In this document: positions 52,913 through 61,847 of the stretch, piece by piece
Layout of the letters: every line of letters begins with the position of its first letter
How positions within the stretch are numbered: the first letter of the stretch is position 1
Assembly: GCF_027912455.1 (NCBI RefSeq)
Contig: NZ_CP115446.1
Coordinates: 1,511,501-1,575,500 of the forward strand
Reading direction: 5' to 3'
From: Aurantiacibacter sp. MUD61
Lineage (GTDB): Bacteria; Pseudomonadota; Alphaproteobacteria; Sphingomonadales; Sphingomonadaceae
Length of the DNA stretch: 64,000 nucleotides
Position numbers and translations under genes: made by a program
The notes under the pieces: generated by a model
What the model was told of the DNA's origin: nothing
What the model saw: only the letters and a program-made list of their open reading frames with translations
Databases searched by the model: none

Positions 52913-53944
52913 ATGACATCGCCGCCAAACACCTCCGCCAGCGCCCGCTTTCCAGCGGGCGGCCGCGCGTTTCCGCATCGTGATCTGATCGCCATCGGCG
53001 ATCTGGAGCGCCACGAAATCCTCTACCTGCTGGCAGAGGCCGAGCAATATGTCGCGTTCAACCGGCAGGCGAGCAAGCACTCGGACCGGCTGGCGGGTCT
53101 CACCATCATCAACGCCTTTTTCGAAAACAGCACGCGCACGCTTTTAAGCTTCGAGATCGCGGGCAAGCGGCTCGGCGCAGATGTGGTCAATATGCATGCT
53201 GCGCAATCCAGCGTGAAGAAGGGCGAAACGCTCATCGATACGGCGGTGACGCTGAACGCGATGCGCGCCGATGCGATTGTGATCCGCCATGGGTCTTCGG
53301 GAGCCACAGGATTGATCGCAGGTAAGGTCGATTGCCCCGTGCTCAACGCTGGCGATGGCCAGCATGAGCATCCCACGCAAGCGCTTCTCGATGCGCTCGC
53401 CCTGCGCACAAAGCTGCGCGAGAATGGGCGCGATGTGGAGGACTTTACCGGCCTCACTGTGACGATTTGCGGCGATATCCTGCACAGTCGGGTGGCGCGC
53501 TCGAACATTCTTTGTCTGCAGGCGCTGGGTGCCACGGTTCGCGTCTGTGCGCCACCATCGCTCATGCCGCAGGGGATCGAGCGGATGGAAGTGGAGGTGC
53601 ATCACCGCTTTGACGAGGCGCTGAAGGGCGCTGAAGTCGTCATGATGCTGCGGCTTCAGAATGAGCGGATGGACGGGCAATTCATTCCGAGCCCGCGTGA
53701 ATATCGCCACCTCTATGGACTGACCACGGATCGGCTCGCGCTGGCCGCAGAGGATGCCATCGTAATGCATCCCGGCCCGATGAACCGCGGCGTTGAGATC
53801 GACAGTGATGTGGCTGACCTTGCGGGGCGTTCGCTTATTACAAGCCAGGTGGAAATGGGCGTCGCCATCCGCATGGCCTGCCTTGATGTGCTGACCCGCA
53901 GGGCTCGCGGCATAGCCGGTTGGGGCGAGGGAGAGTGGGTATGA
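52913..53944 (+). CDS. pyrB: Aspartate carbamoyltransferase catalytic chain PyrB
   Basis: PyrB joins carbamoyl phosphate and aspartate, the first committed step of pyrimidine synthesis. The protein has 343 residues from the ATG at 52913. The carbamoyl-phosphate loop [12 protein letters not shown] (69-80) is present, with [38 protein letters not shown] and [12 protein letters not shown]. It overlaps the dihydroorotase-like gene by four bases (ATGA). No pyrI regulatory chain is nearby, so it probably works with that neighbour, as in Pseudomonas-type complexes. Confidence 0.95.
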   Translation: MTSPPNTSASARFPAGGRAFPHRDLIAIGDLERHEILYLLAEAEQYVAFNRQASKHSDRLAGLTIINAFFENSTRTLLSFEIAGKRLGADVVNMHAAQSSVKKGETLIDTAVTLNAMRADAIVIRHGSSGATGLIAGKVDCPVLNAGDGQHEHPTQALLDALALRTKLRENGRDVEDFTGLTVTICGDILHSRVARSNILCLQALGATVRVCAPPSLMPQGIERMEVEVHHRFDEALKGAEVVMMLRLQNERMDGQFIPSPREYRHLYGLTTDRLALAAEDAIVMHPGPMNRGVEIDSDVADLAGRSLITSQVEMGVAIRMACLDVLTRRARGIAGWGEGEWV

Positions 53945-55170
53945 GCCAGCAGCAGCCCATTGCCATTACCAATGGTCAGGTCGTGACTGCGGACGGCCTC
54001 GCGGCAAAGACCGTTCGCTGTGTGGACGGTGAGATTGCCGAGCTTACGGATGCACCGCTCGATGGTGACGAGGTGGTCGATGCAGGCGGCAAAATCGTCG
54101 CACCGGGTCTCGTCGATCTCGGTGTGTTCGCGATCGATAAGCCCGCGTTTCACTTCGGCGGGATCACCCGCGCCGCGCTGATGCCCGATCAGTCGCCGCC
54201 GCTCGATCACCCCGCGCGGGTCCGCTTCGCCGCGCAGAGCGGAAAGCCCGATTTCTGGGTACATCCGATTGCCGCCGCGAGCGTCGGTCTGGAGGGCGAG
54301 CAGCTCGCCGAAATCGCGCTGATGCAGGATGCGGGCGCAAAGGCGGTTGCAACGGGGCGGCAGTGGATCGGCGATAGCGGCCTGATGCTGCGGCTGCTGC
54401 AATATGCTGCGATGCTCGATCTGGTCGTGGTGACCCATGCGGAGGATGCAGCACTCGTGGGCAAGGCCTGCGCGACAGCGGGCGAAATGGCGACACGCCT
54501 TGGGCTGCCTAGCGCTCCCAAGGAAGCCGAGACACTGGCACTCGTACGCGATATCGCTCTCGCTGAAGTCAGCGGCGCCCGCATTCATGCGCGGCAGGTG
54601 ACGACACGCGCCGGGCTCGATCTGGTGCGCCAATCAAAGGCGCGCGGCGTGCAGATCACGGCTGGCGTTACGCCGGCGCATTTCATGCTGTCCGATCTCG
54701 CGCTCGCCGATTTCCGCACTTTTGCCCGCCTGTCTCCTCCGCTGCGCAGCGAGGATGACCGGCAAGCCGTCATCGAGGCTATCGGCGATGGCACAGTGGA
54801 TGTCATTTCCAGCGGTCATGATCCGCGCGGGCCGGAGGACAAGCGCCTGCCATTCGCCGATGCTGCGCCGGGAATGGCGGGTGCCGAAACGCTGCTCTCC
54901 ATGACGCTCACACTGGTGCGCGACGGCGTGATCCACATGCCACGCGCTTTCGATCTGCTCGCCGCCAACCCTGCAAAATTGCTGGGCGTAGAAGCGGGCA
55001 GAATAGCCGAAGGCGCAGAAGCCGATATCGCGATCATCGATCCCGAAGCACCGTGGATTGTGGACTCGCGCGAGATGGAAGCACAGGCTGGCAACACGCC
55101 GTTCGATCGGCAGCCAGTGCAGGGGCGGGTTGTCGCCCTGTTGAAGGGAGGACATCGCATTGAACTTTGA
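53941..55170 (+). CDS. pyrX: Dihydroorotase-like protein lacking metal ligands (PyrC'/PyrX type)
   Basis: The 409-residue protein has the dihydroorotase fold and order: [10 protein letters not shown], a [12 protein letters not shown] region, [12 protein letters not shown] and [33 protein letters not shown] lies near the end. The metal-binding DxHxH after GLVD is replaced by DLGVF (59-63), and the usual DHAPH becomes GHDPRG. It is therefore probably inactive and acts as a structural partner of PyrB, as in Pseudomonas. An active PyrC should lie elsewhere. The ATGA overlap with pyrB supports equal expression. Confidence 0.83.
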   Translation: MSQQQPIAITNGQVVTADGLAAKTVRCVDGEIAELTDAPLDGDEVVDAGGKIVAPGLVDLGVFAIDKPAFHFGGITRAALMPDQSPPLDHPARVRFAAQSGKPDFWVHPIAAASVGLEGEQLAEIALMQDAGAKAVATGRQWIGDSGLMLRLLQYAAMLDLVVVTHAEDAALVGKACATAGEMATRLGLPSAPKEAETLALVRDIALAEVSGARIHARQVTTRAGLDLVRQSKARGVQITAGVTPAHFMLSDLALADFRTFARLSPPLRSEDDRQAVIEAIGDGTVDVISSGHDPRGPEDKRLPFADAAPGMAGAETLLSMTLTLVRDGVIHMPRAFDLLAANPAKLLGVEAGRIAEGAEADIAIIDPEAPWIVDSREMEAQAGNTPFDRQPVQGRVVALLKGGHRIEL

Positions 55171-55921
55171 TTTTGCAGGCAAGACCGCGCTCGTCACAGG
55201 TGCCGCTTCGGGCATTGGCGCAGCCACCGCGAGGGCGCTGGATGCGGCAGGAGTGGCCAAGCTGATCCTCGTCGATCTGAATGCCGATGCGCTCGGCGCG
55301 CTCGATCTGTCTTGCGACACGTCGATTCACGCAGGCGATGTGGCCAACGAAAGCCTGTGGGATCTGATCGAGGCAGAGGGCGACACGATCGATCTCGCTG
55401 TCCTCAATGCAGGAATATCAGGTGTAGGCGCACCTATCGTCAAAATGCGCATGGATCAGTGGCGCCAAGTGATGAGTGTCAATCTCGATGGCGCGTTTCT
55501 CTCGCTACGCACGGCCATGCGCAAGGCGAGCCAAGGCGCATCTATCGTGCTGACTGCGTCGGTCACGGCAGTGAAAGCGGAAATCGGCATTGCGCATTAC
55601 GCGTCGTCGAAAGCGGGCGTCATGCACATGGCGAAAGTCGCGGCGAAAGAGGGTGCGGAGCGTCGCATCCGCGTCAATGCCATCGCCCCCGGCGGCGTGG
55701 ATACTGCGCTGTGGGACGGCGTCGGTTTCTTCGAAGATCTGGTCGCCAAGCATCAGGGTGACAGGGCAGGCGCGATCGCCACGATGGCGCAACAGGCAAC
55801 GCCGCTCGGGCGCTTTGCTACGGCAGACGAAATTGCCGGGCAGATCATGTTCCTGCTGTCCGACACAGCGGGCACGATCACCGGTTCCACGCTGGTCACC
55901 GACGGCGGTTTCCGCCTCTGA
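55160..55921 (+). CDS. SDR-family oxidoreductase with TTG start
   Basis: The 253-residue cytoplasmic NAD(P)-dependent dehydrogenase has the Rossmann start ALVTGAASGIGAATARAL. LNAGISG carries the structural Asn, Ser lies in LTASVTA and YASSK is the catalytic Tyr-Lys pair. It ends in GSTLVTDGGFRL, typical of classical SDRs. The start is a TTG at 55160 inside the end of the dihydroorotase-like gene (11-base overlap), placed by a strong GGGAGGA site 7 bases before. The substrate is unknown; the pyr context may be coincidental. Confidence 0.87.
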   Translation: MNFDFAGKTALVTGAASGIGAATARALDAAGVAKLILVDLNADALGALDLSCDTSIHAGDVANESLWDLIEAEGDTIDLAVLNAGISGVGAPIVKMRMDQWRQVMSVNLDGAFLSLRTAMRKASQGASIVLTASVTAVKAEIGIAHYASSKAGVMHMAKVAAKEGAERRIRVNAIAPGGVDTALWDGVGFFEDLVAKHQGDRAGAIATMAQQATPLGRFATADEIAGQIMFLLSDTAGTITGSTLVTDGGFRL

Positions 55922-55932
55922 CAGCCAAAAAA

Positions 55933-55959
55933 AAACCCCTCCCGTTGGGGGAGGGGTTT
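55933..55959. terminator. Bidirectional intrinsic terminator
   Basis: The 11-base arms AAACCCCTCCC (55933-55943) and GGGAGGGGTTT (55949-55959) pair perfectly around GTTGG. An A-run from 55927 gives a T-run for minus-strand transcripts. TTTCTAAT follows on the plus strand. It lies between the convergent SDR gene (stop at 55921) and the SPOR lipoprotein gene (stop at 55995), and should end both. Confidence 0.9.
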
Positions 55960-55994
55960 CTAATCTTCTCAGCAGCTGAGAAGGGGTTCAATCG

Positions 55995-57476
55995 TTAGCG
56001 ACGGGCGAGGCGGATGCCATTGTCGATGGCGCCGGGTAGCGGACGATTTGCCGCCCAGCTGATGCAACCTTCGCCATTCAACGCATCGACGCGGCTGCAC
56101 ATGGCGCGGCTGGTCGAGCGGTCGAAGCCGCCTGCCGATACGCGCCAGTAATTGCGGCCACGCACGACAGCCTGCGTGATCACCATTTCGCGGTCGGCCA
56201 GCTCGGGATAGCGGCTGACATAGATGTTCCATGCTCGCTGCGCGCCTGCTTCGCTGGAGAAGCTGCCGAGCTGCACGAGGTGCGTCGGGTCATCCACTGG
56301 AGCAGGAGCTGCGGCTACTGCCGGCGCAGCAGCGCGAGGTGCAGCAGAACGGGGTGCCGGAGCCGGAGCAGCGGCGCGCGGTGCAGCTGCAGGACGCGAA
56401 GTGGCGAGAGCCGGCTGCGCGATCGCAGGAATGCGCGGTGCGGCAGTCGGCGCAGCGGCAGGCGGCGGAGCGAACGCGCTCGGGGTGGAACCCGGCGTGG
56501 TCTGCACGACCGGCTCACTGGCATAGCGTGCATCAGGCGCGCGGACGGCGAGCGGCGAAGAGGTGCTGCCAAAAGCGCTGGCGAAGGATCCACCCTGCGG
56601 TGCAGGCGTGCCGACCGAAGGCAGTTCGCTGGTGGTGGCAGGAACGCTCATCGGCGCATTATCAAGTGCGGCAAGTTCACCCGTTTCGCTGTCCATCGCA
56701 GGAGCGGCAGCAGGCGCAGCAGCTTCGAATGCGAGCTGCGAAGCGCTTGGCGAATTGACGAGCGCCAGATGCACCGGCTGGCCATTGTCACGGACATTGG
56801 CAGGCACACCGAGCAGGCCGGCAACGCGGGCCGAGTAGGCATGCGGGCCCGAAAGCTGCGCCCATTCTTCCATGCGCGCGCCGACTTCATGCGCGGGCAC
56901 ATCCTGTGCGACCATCATGCGCGCTTCACGCCAGCGACCGGCAACAGCATAGGCATAGGCGAGGTTCTGACGGCTCTTGACGGTATTGTCGCCGCCGCGA
57001 ATGGCATTGGTGAGGATATGGACACCGCGCTCCGGCTCTCCGGCCAGCGCAAAGGCAAGACCAAGATCGGATGCGGCAATAGCGGTTTCCCATTCGCCCA
57101 GAACGCCCGCGGCTTCGCGGTAACGTGCCTGACCGGTGAGAGCGAGAGCAAGGCTGAGCGCAGCACGCGGGCTGTTTTCGCCAAGAGCCATCGCATCTTC
57201 GAAACTGGTCGAAGCCGAAGCGAAACGGCCAGCTTCAAGATAGGCATTGCCCAGCGTCATGCGGTGGGACGCATTGCGCGGATCGGCAGCAACGGCAGCT
57301 TCAGCAGACTGGATGGCAGCGGTGGCTTCACCGCTGGCGATTGCCGCCTGCGCCTGCGCTGCAGAAACATTGGCACTGGGGGCAGCATTGCCCGCACAGC
57401 CAGTGAGCAGAACAGCAGCCATGGCTGTCGTCAGACCCAGGCCGAGCATCGGATTGCGCTTGTCCATTGAATACAT
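55995..57476 (-). CDS. TPR and SPOR-domain lipoprotein
   Basis: The 493-residue protein starts with a lipoprotein signal (LTTAMAAVLLTGCAGN, cysteine in the lipobox). TPR-like repeats follow (about 35-200, VAADPRNASHRMTLGNAYLEAGRF and QNLAYAYAVAGRWREARMM), then a long Ala/Pro linker. A C-terminal SPOR domain comes last (THLVQLGSFSSEAGAQRAWNIYVSRYP and YWRVSAGGF). SPOR domains bind glycan strands stripped of stem peptides at division sites. It lies 15 bases after the ribbon-helix-helix gene in a parA operon. Confidence 0.86.
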   Translation of the reverse strand: MYSMDKRNPMLGLGLTTAMAAVLLTGCAGNAAPSANVSAAQAQAAIASGEATAAIQSAEAAVAADPRNASHRMTLGNAYLEAGRFASASTSFEDAMALGENSPRAALSLALALTGQARYREAAGVLGEWETAIAASDLGLAFALAGEPERGVHILTNAIRGGDNTVKSRQNLAYAYAVAGRWREARMMVAQDVPAHEVGARMEEWAQLSGPHAYSARVAGLLGVPANVRDNGQPVHLALVNSPSASQLAFEAAAPAAAPAMDSETGELAALDNAPMSVPATTSELPSVGTPAPQGGSFASAFGSTSSPLAVRAPDARYASEPVVQTTPGSTPSAFAPPPAAAPTAAPRIPAIAQPALATSRPAAAPRAAAPAPAPRSAAPRAAAPAVAAAPAPVDDPTHLVQLGSFSSEAGAQRAWNIYVSRYPELADREMVITQAVVRGRNYWRVSAGGFDRSTSRAMCSRVDALNGEGCISWAANRPLPGAIDNGIRLARR

Positions 57477-57491
57477 GATTCAGGTTTCCCT

Positions 57492-57962
57492 TCAGGCCTT
57501 GCTTGTCTTGCCATGCACCTGCGCGGCGATGGCATCGAGTTCGGAGAATTCGCTGAGGAAGCGATCGAGCGCTTCGGTCACCAGCATCTGTGCGCTCATA
57601 TTCTGCAGCGTCGATGCGAGCTTCAGCTTAAGGTGCCGCTCCGCATCGAGACGTAGAGTGAAAGCAGCGCGTTTGCCCTGCGAAACCGCGCTCTGGCGCG
57701 GCGTCTGGCTCGGCGCTTTGGGCATGATGCGCGGGCGATTGTCGACGACAGGGAAATCAATCACCTGATTGTCTTCGCCCATGTCGTTCCAACCGAGGTC
57801 CGACTGGCTATCTGCCAGGCTGTCGAAATCGTCACCCAGCTGCGCGGTGCGGTCTGACGTGGTCAGCTGTGCGCGCATGGCGGGCTTTGCCGTACCCTTG
57901 CGGGCCAGCAGCATCGGCCCGAGCGAGGCGAACTGGTTTTCGCTGGCGGCCGAGCTCGTCAT
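57492..57962 (-). CDS. Ribbon-helix-helix-like partner of ParA
   Basis: The protein has 156 residues. A low-complexity acidic N-terminal region (about 1-95) precedes a short strand and two helices (RAAFTLRLDAERHLKLKLASTLQNMSAQMLVTEALDRFLSEF, 98-139, read in segments). This resembles a ribbon-helix-helix DNA-binding or ParA-docking fold. TAATG joins it to the parA stop. It may be the DNA- or membrane-side partner of the ParA ATPase in place of a ParB. The family is not recognised with certainty. Confidence 0.65.
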   Translation of the reverse strand: MTSSAASENQFASLGPMLLARKGTAKPAMRAQLTTSDRTAQLGDDFDSLADSQSDLGWNDMGEDNQVIDFPVVDNRPRIMPKAPSQTPRQSAVSQGKRAAFTLRLDAERHLKLKLASTLQNMSAQMLVTEALDRFLSEFSELDAIAAQVHGKTSKA

Positions 57963-58672
57963 TACTGTGCCACCCGGCGGCCAAAGCCACCTTGCTGCGA
58001 ATTGCTTGCCTGCGTGCGCTGGCCGGGAGCGGCAAACACAGTGCGGCGGAAATTCTTTTCGAGGCGGTCAGCGACATAGTGCCACAGCGCGGTGACTTCC
58101 TGTGCCGAGCGGCCTTCCGGATCGACTTCCATCACCGTGCGGCCATCTATCATCGAGGCGGCGAAATCGGTGCGGTGGTGGATGGTGATCGGGGCAACGG
58201 TGCCGTGCTGCGACAGGGCGACAGCGGCTTCCGAAGTGATCTTCGCCTTGGGGGTAGCGGCGTTGACCACGAAGATCAGCGGCTTGCCTGCACGCTCACA
58301 CAGGTCGACCGTGGCGCCAACAGCGCGCAGATCGTGCGGGCTGGGGCGAGTCGGCACAACCATCAGCTCGGCGACCGAAATCACGCTCTGGATCGCCATG
58401 GTGATGGCGGGCGGCGTGTCGATCACGGCAAGCTTGAAGCCCTGCTGACGAAGAATCGCGAGGTCGTTCGCAAGACGCGCAACGGTTGTCTGCGCGAAAG
58501 CTGGGAATTCCGCCTCACGCTCGTTCCACCAGTCGGCGAGCGAACCCTGCGGGTCGATATCGATAAGCACGACGGGCCCAGCGCCTGCACGCTGTGCCTG
58601 CACGGCGAGGTGGCCTGAGAGAGTGGTTTTTCCCGAACCACCCTTTTGCGATGCCAAAGCTAGAACGCGCAA
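57962..58672 (-). CDS. ParA/MinD-type ATPase
   Basis: The 236-residue protein has the deviant Walker A motif QKGGSGKTTL, with signature lysine K10. LIDIDPQGSLADWW, LAVIDTPPA (Walker B-like) and VVPTRPSPHDLRAV follow. The C-terminus is basic and Gln-rich. Such ATPases place cargo (chromosome, plasmid or protein clusters) by dynamic binding to DNA or membrane. No parB or parS was seen. The operon with the ribbon-helix-helix and SPOR genes suggests a division or envelope cargo rather than plasmid partition. Confidence 0.87.
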   Translation of the reverse strand: MRVLALASQKGGSGKTTLSGHLAVQAQRAGAGPVVLIDIDPQGSLADWWNEREAEFPAFAQTTVARLANDLAILRQQGFKLAVIDTPPAITMAIQSVISVAELMVVPTRPSPHDLRAVGATVDLCERAGKPLIFVVNAATPKAKITSEAAVALSQHGTVAPITIHHRTDFAASMIDGRTVMEVDPEGRSAQEVTALWHYVADRLEKNFRRTVFAAPGQRTQASNSQQGGFGRRVAQ

Positions 58673-58949
58673 GGCTGTTCCCCCTAAAGTCTCATACCCG
58701 CACCGGGATGGTTTGCGGGCTTTCCGGGGAATGGGATCGCAGGATACCGTTTATTTTGAGTTAATTTGCACAGAACCAAGTTGCAGAATGTTGGGCTGCG
58801 AATGTGTTTGCGGGCGTAAACCGCAAAGGCTCTTCCTCAGGGTCTTTGCGTCACAACACCTAATACATCGCCGGGCATAAACGCTTTGCTAATGGGCCGT
58901 TTACTATGGCAGTCTTAATTCGAGCAGTTTTGAATTGAGGATCGCCGTA

Positions 58950-60080
58950 ATGTTGCGAAACACGACAATGCTGGGAGTGGCCATCGCCGCGATGACCGTT
59001 CTTGCCACGCCCGCGCCTGCACTTGCTCAGGTGCGGGAAGGTGTCGAGGCTTGGAGCAGGGGCGATTACGCAGCCGCCGTGGCTGAGTGGCAGGCCCCGG
59101 CTGAAGCTGGCGATGCGGACGCACTGTTCAATCTGGCGCAGGCTTACCGGCTTGGCCGCGGAGTGCCGCAGGATGAGGCGCGAGCAGAGGCGCTTTATGC
59201 GCAGGCTGCGCAGGCGGGCCATGTGCAGGCCGCCGATACCTATGGCCTCATGCTCTTCCAGGATGGCAGGCGTGAAGAGGCTTTGCCCTATGTTGAGGGT
59301 GCAGCCAGTCGCGGGGATCCGCGCGCACAATATCTTCTCGGCATCGCCCATTTCAACGGCGACATCGTCGGGCGCGACTGGACGCGGGCTTATGCGCTGC
59401 TCACGCTTGCGAATGCGGCAGGACTGCCTCAGGCGAGCGCGGCTATCACGCAGATGGATCAGCATATTCCGATCGAGCAACGACAAGCCGCCGCCGGATT
59501 GGCGCGCCAGATGGAAGCCGATGCTGAGCGCGCGCGTGCAGTCGAATTGGCGGCTGCCGATCTGGGCGCGCAGGCTCCAGCCCCTCAGGCACGCCCTGCC
59601 GCGAGCCCGCGCGTGCCACGTCCGATCCCGACAGTCGATGTTTCGCCTTCGATTGCCGCTGCGCGCGATGCCGTGCGGCAGGCGCGCGAGGCGACCGGAA
59701 CGGAAAGCCCCGCTGATGCAGGCGCCACTTTCGCGAGGGGTGAGCCGCGCTCTGCCCCGCCGCCTGTCAGAGTGGCAGAGGCACGTCCGCCAGCCACAGC
59801 AACACCGGCGCCCGCGCCAGCAGCCGCGCCGCCGCCGCGCGATCGCACCAGCGGCCCCTGGCGCGTACAGCTCGGAGCATTCGGCGTGGCAGGCAATGCA
59901 GAGCGGCTGTGGAACCGCCTTGCATCGCGGCCAGAGATTGCCGGGCGCGAGCGTTTGCTCATCCCGACAGGTCGCGTCACGCGTCTGCAGGCTGGTGGCT
60001 ATGCAACGCGTGATGAGGCACAGACGGCGTGCAATTCGCTCCGCAGCGCAGGCGTGGATTGCCTCGTCCGCAGCGACTGA
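58950..60080 (+). CDS. Sel1-repeat and SPOR-domain envelope protein
   Basis: The ATG at 58950 follows GAGGATC and gives 376 residues. A signal peptide (MLGVAIAAMTVLATPAPALAQ) is followed by Sel1-like repeats (VREGVEAWSRGDYAAAVAEW, ALFNLAQAYRLGRGVPQD and AQYLLGIAHFNGDIVGRD). A Pro/Ala linker and a C-terminal SPOR domain come next (PWRVQLGAFGVAGNAERLWNRL and TRLQAGGYATRDEA). It probably binds septal peptidoglycan in the periplasm. It diverges from parA across a 277-base region that holds both promoters but no gene. The region includes an AT-rich stretch at about 58746-58775. Confidence 0.83.
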   Translation: MLRNTTMLGVAIAAMTVLATPAPALAQVREGVEAWSRGDYAAAVAEWQAPAEAGDADALFNLAQAYRLGRGVPQDEARAEALYAQAAQAGHVQAADTYGLMLFQDGRREEALPYVEGAASRGDPRAQYLLGIAHFNGDIVGRDWTRAYALLTLANAAGLPQASAAITQMDQHIPIEQRQAAAGLARQMEADAERARAVELAAADLGAQAPAPQARPAASPRVPRPIPTVDVSPSIAAARDAVRQAREATGTESPADAGATFARGEPRSAPPPVRVAEARPPATATPAPAPAAAPPPRDRTSGPWRVQLGAFGVAGNAERLWNRLASRPEIAGRERLLIPTGRVTRLQAGGYATRDEAQTACNSLRSAGVDCLVRSD

Positions 60081-60155
60081 GTTCTGCTGCATTTGCACGC
60101 TTCCCTAATCGCAATCCTCAGCTAAGAAGGGCGAGGACGAGAATGGGGATCATCG

Positions 60156-61433
60156 ATGACCGAACAGGCAACGCCGGATGGCGAGCCCGCTGCGATTGCG
60201 CCAACCACCGGGGCTGAGCGCCTCGCCAGCCTCGACCTGATCCGCGGGATAGCGGTTCTCGGCATTCTGGCGGCGAACATCGTGTTTTTCGGGCATCCGC
60301 AGATGGCCTATATGTGGCCCGATGGCTTCGTATCCGATGCGGGCGATCCCGATCGCTGGATGTGGATCGCACAGTTCGTCCTCATCGATGGCAAAATGCG
60401 CGGGCTTTTCACCCTGTTGTTCGGCGCGGGCATCATCCTGTTCATGGAGAAGGCTTGGGAACGCGGCGGGGATGAAATGCTGCTGGTCAGGCGAATGGCC
60501 TTCCTGTTGCTGTTCGGCCTGATCCATTACTTCTTCATCTGGCGCGGGGACATTCTGACGCTCTACGCCATGGCCGGCATGGTGGGGCTCATATTCCTGC
60601 GGATGAAAGGCAAGGGGCTGATTATTCTGGGTGTGCTCGCCTATGTCATCGGCGGGCTGATCTATGCTTTCCTCAACGCCGTGCCGCATCTGATGATGCA
60701 GGTGGACACCGCCAACAATCCGATGATGGCGGATGCTATAGCGCAAATGAATGGCGAAAAAGAGCGTATCCTTGGCGATGATGCGGCGGAGACCGCGATC
60801 CTGACGACAGGCAATTATGTCGACTTCGTCCGCCACAATTTTGCCGAGCACCTGACCGAACCTTTCAGCAACGGCATCCTGCTGCTGATTTTTGAAACGG
60901 TTCCGCTGATGCTGATCGGCATGGGCCTTTACAAAGTTGGCCTGTTCGAGGGGAAACTCAATCCGACGAAGACGGCGATCTGGGGCTGGATCGGCGTGAT
61001 TTCAGGCAGCGCAGTGACGCTGCTCATCGCGATAGCTATCGCGCGCGACGGGATCACGTTCTGGGAGTCGGTCGCCGCTTTCAGCAGCTATTCGGTCCAC
61101 CCGCGCTTGCCGGTCATCATTGGGCTGATTTCCCTGCTGGCGCTGTATGGCGCAAATGCAAAGGGCTGGCTGGCAGAGCGCCTCTCTGCAGCGGGCCGTG
61201 CTGCCTTCACCAATTATCTCGGCACATCGGTGCTGATGATGCTAATCTTCCACCCATGGGCAGGCGGGCTGTGGGGCGAGCTTTCACGCCCTGAACTCTA
61301 CCTGGTCGTGGCGCTGGGCTGGGCGGTGATGCTCGGCTGGTCGAAGCCTTGGCTGGAGAAATATCGCTACGGTCCGCTCGAATGGCTGTGGCGCTGCCTG
61401 ACCTACGGAAAGCGGTTTCCGCTGAAACGTTGA
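60156..61433 (+). CDS. DUF418 membrane protein
   Basis: The 425-residue protein has about ten hydrophobic segments and the DUF418 layout. The N-terminal motif is ERLASLDLIRGIAVLGILAANI, followed by MRGLFTLLFGAGIILFMEKA. The C-terminal DUF418 domain is GRAAFTNYLGTSVLMMLIFHPWAGGLWGEL with YRYGPLEWLWRCLTYG. It may be an acyltransferase-like or transport protein; the function is unknown. Its last codon overlaps the start of the Fur-like box of bfd. Confidence 0.85.
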   Translation: MTEQATPDGEPAAIAPTTGAERLASLDLIRGIAVLGILAANIVFFGHPQMAYMWPDGFVSDAGDPDRWMWIAQFVLIDGKMRGLFTLLFGAGIILFMEKAWERGGDEMLLVRRMAFLLLFGLIHYFFIWRGDILTLYAMAGMVGLIFLRMKGKGLIILGVLAYVIGGLIYAFLNAVPHLMMQVDTANNPMMADAIAQMNGEKERILGDDAAETAILTTGNYVDFVRHNFAEHLTEPFSNGILLLIFETVPLMLIGMGLYKVGLFEGKLNPTKTAIWGWIGVISGSAVTLLIAIAIARDGITFWESVAAFSSYSVHPRLPVIIGLISLLALYGANAKGWLAERLSAAGRAAFTNYLGTSVLMMLIFHPWAGGLWGELSRPELYLVVALGWAVMLGWSKPWLEKYRYGPLEWLWRCLTYGKRFPLKR

Positions 61434-61445
61434 GAATAATTCTCA
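61431..61445. promoter_or_regulatory. Fur-type iron box upstream of bfd
   Basis: TGAGAATAATTCTCA is a 7-1-7 palindrome and matches the core of Fur-regulated boxes. It lies 65 bases before the bfd start. A second imperfect palindrome (TGCAAGCGACTCGCA, 61459-61473) could extend the site. Iron-loaded Fur would repress bfd, so the gene should rise in iron starvation, when iron is released from bacterioferritin. Confidence 0.72.
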
Positions 61446-61509
61446 TTAGCCTTGCTATTGCAAGCGACTCGCATTAGCTGTGGTGGCGAACACGGAGAAT
61501 CGCCGCCTC

Positions 61510-61701
61510 ATGTACACCTGCATCTGTAACGCCATTCGCGAATGCGACCTGCGCAAGGCAGCGCGCCAGCATAATGGCAATGCGGAAAGCGTGTACGCAA
61601 AGCTCGGCAAGAAGCCTAACTGCGGCAATTGCCTGGAAGAGGCGGAGGACGTGATCCGTGAAGAGCGTGAAGCGCTGATCGATCCAGCCATCGCCGCCTG
61701 A
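61510..61701 (+). CDS. bfd: Bacterioferritin-associated ferredoxin Bfd
   Basis: The 63-residue protein has the BFD-type [2Fe-2S] cysteines C4-X-C6 and C38-X2-C41 (MYTCICNAIRECDL and KKPNCGNCLEEAE). Bfd gives electrons to bacterioferritin so that stored Fe(III) can leave as Fe(II). The ATG at 61510 is the normal family start; the frame is open further upstream. The Fur-like box lies just before, and bfr follows after a terminator, so the two are neighbours with separate control. Confidence 0.92.
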   Translation: MYTCICNAIRECDLRKAARQHNGNAESVYAKLGKKPNCGNCLEEAEDVIREEREALIDPAIAA

Positions 61702-61740
61702 CCGGACACCGCGCCGCTAATCCTGATACGCATTCTCAAT

Positions 61741-61763
61741 AGCGCGGTTTTCCGCGCTTTTTT
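61741..61763 (+). terminator. Intrinsic terminator of bfd
   Basis: AGCGCGG (61741-61747), a TTTT loop and CCGCGCT (61752-61758) form a 7-base stem followed at once by six T residues (61758-61763). It is a classic Rho-independent terminator, 39 bases after bfd. It separates bfd from the bfr transcript. Confidence 0.92.
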
Positions 61764-61847
61764 GTGTGTCAGATACCCGGTTTCGCTTGCAAAGAAGCTG
61801 TGATCAGGGGTCTAAAGCTATCCAAAGCTACGCAATGGAGAGCACCC

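Noticed and set aside
58823..58849. GCAAAG/CTTTGC inverted repeat in the parA-SPOR promoter region
   Set aside because: The stem is only 6 bases with a 15-base loop and matches no known regulator site.
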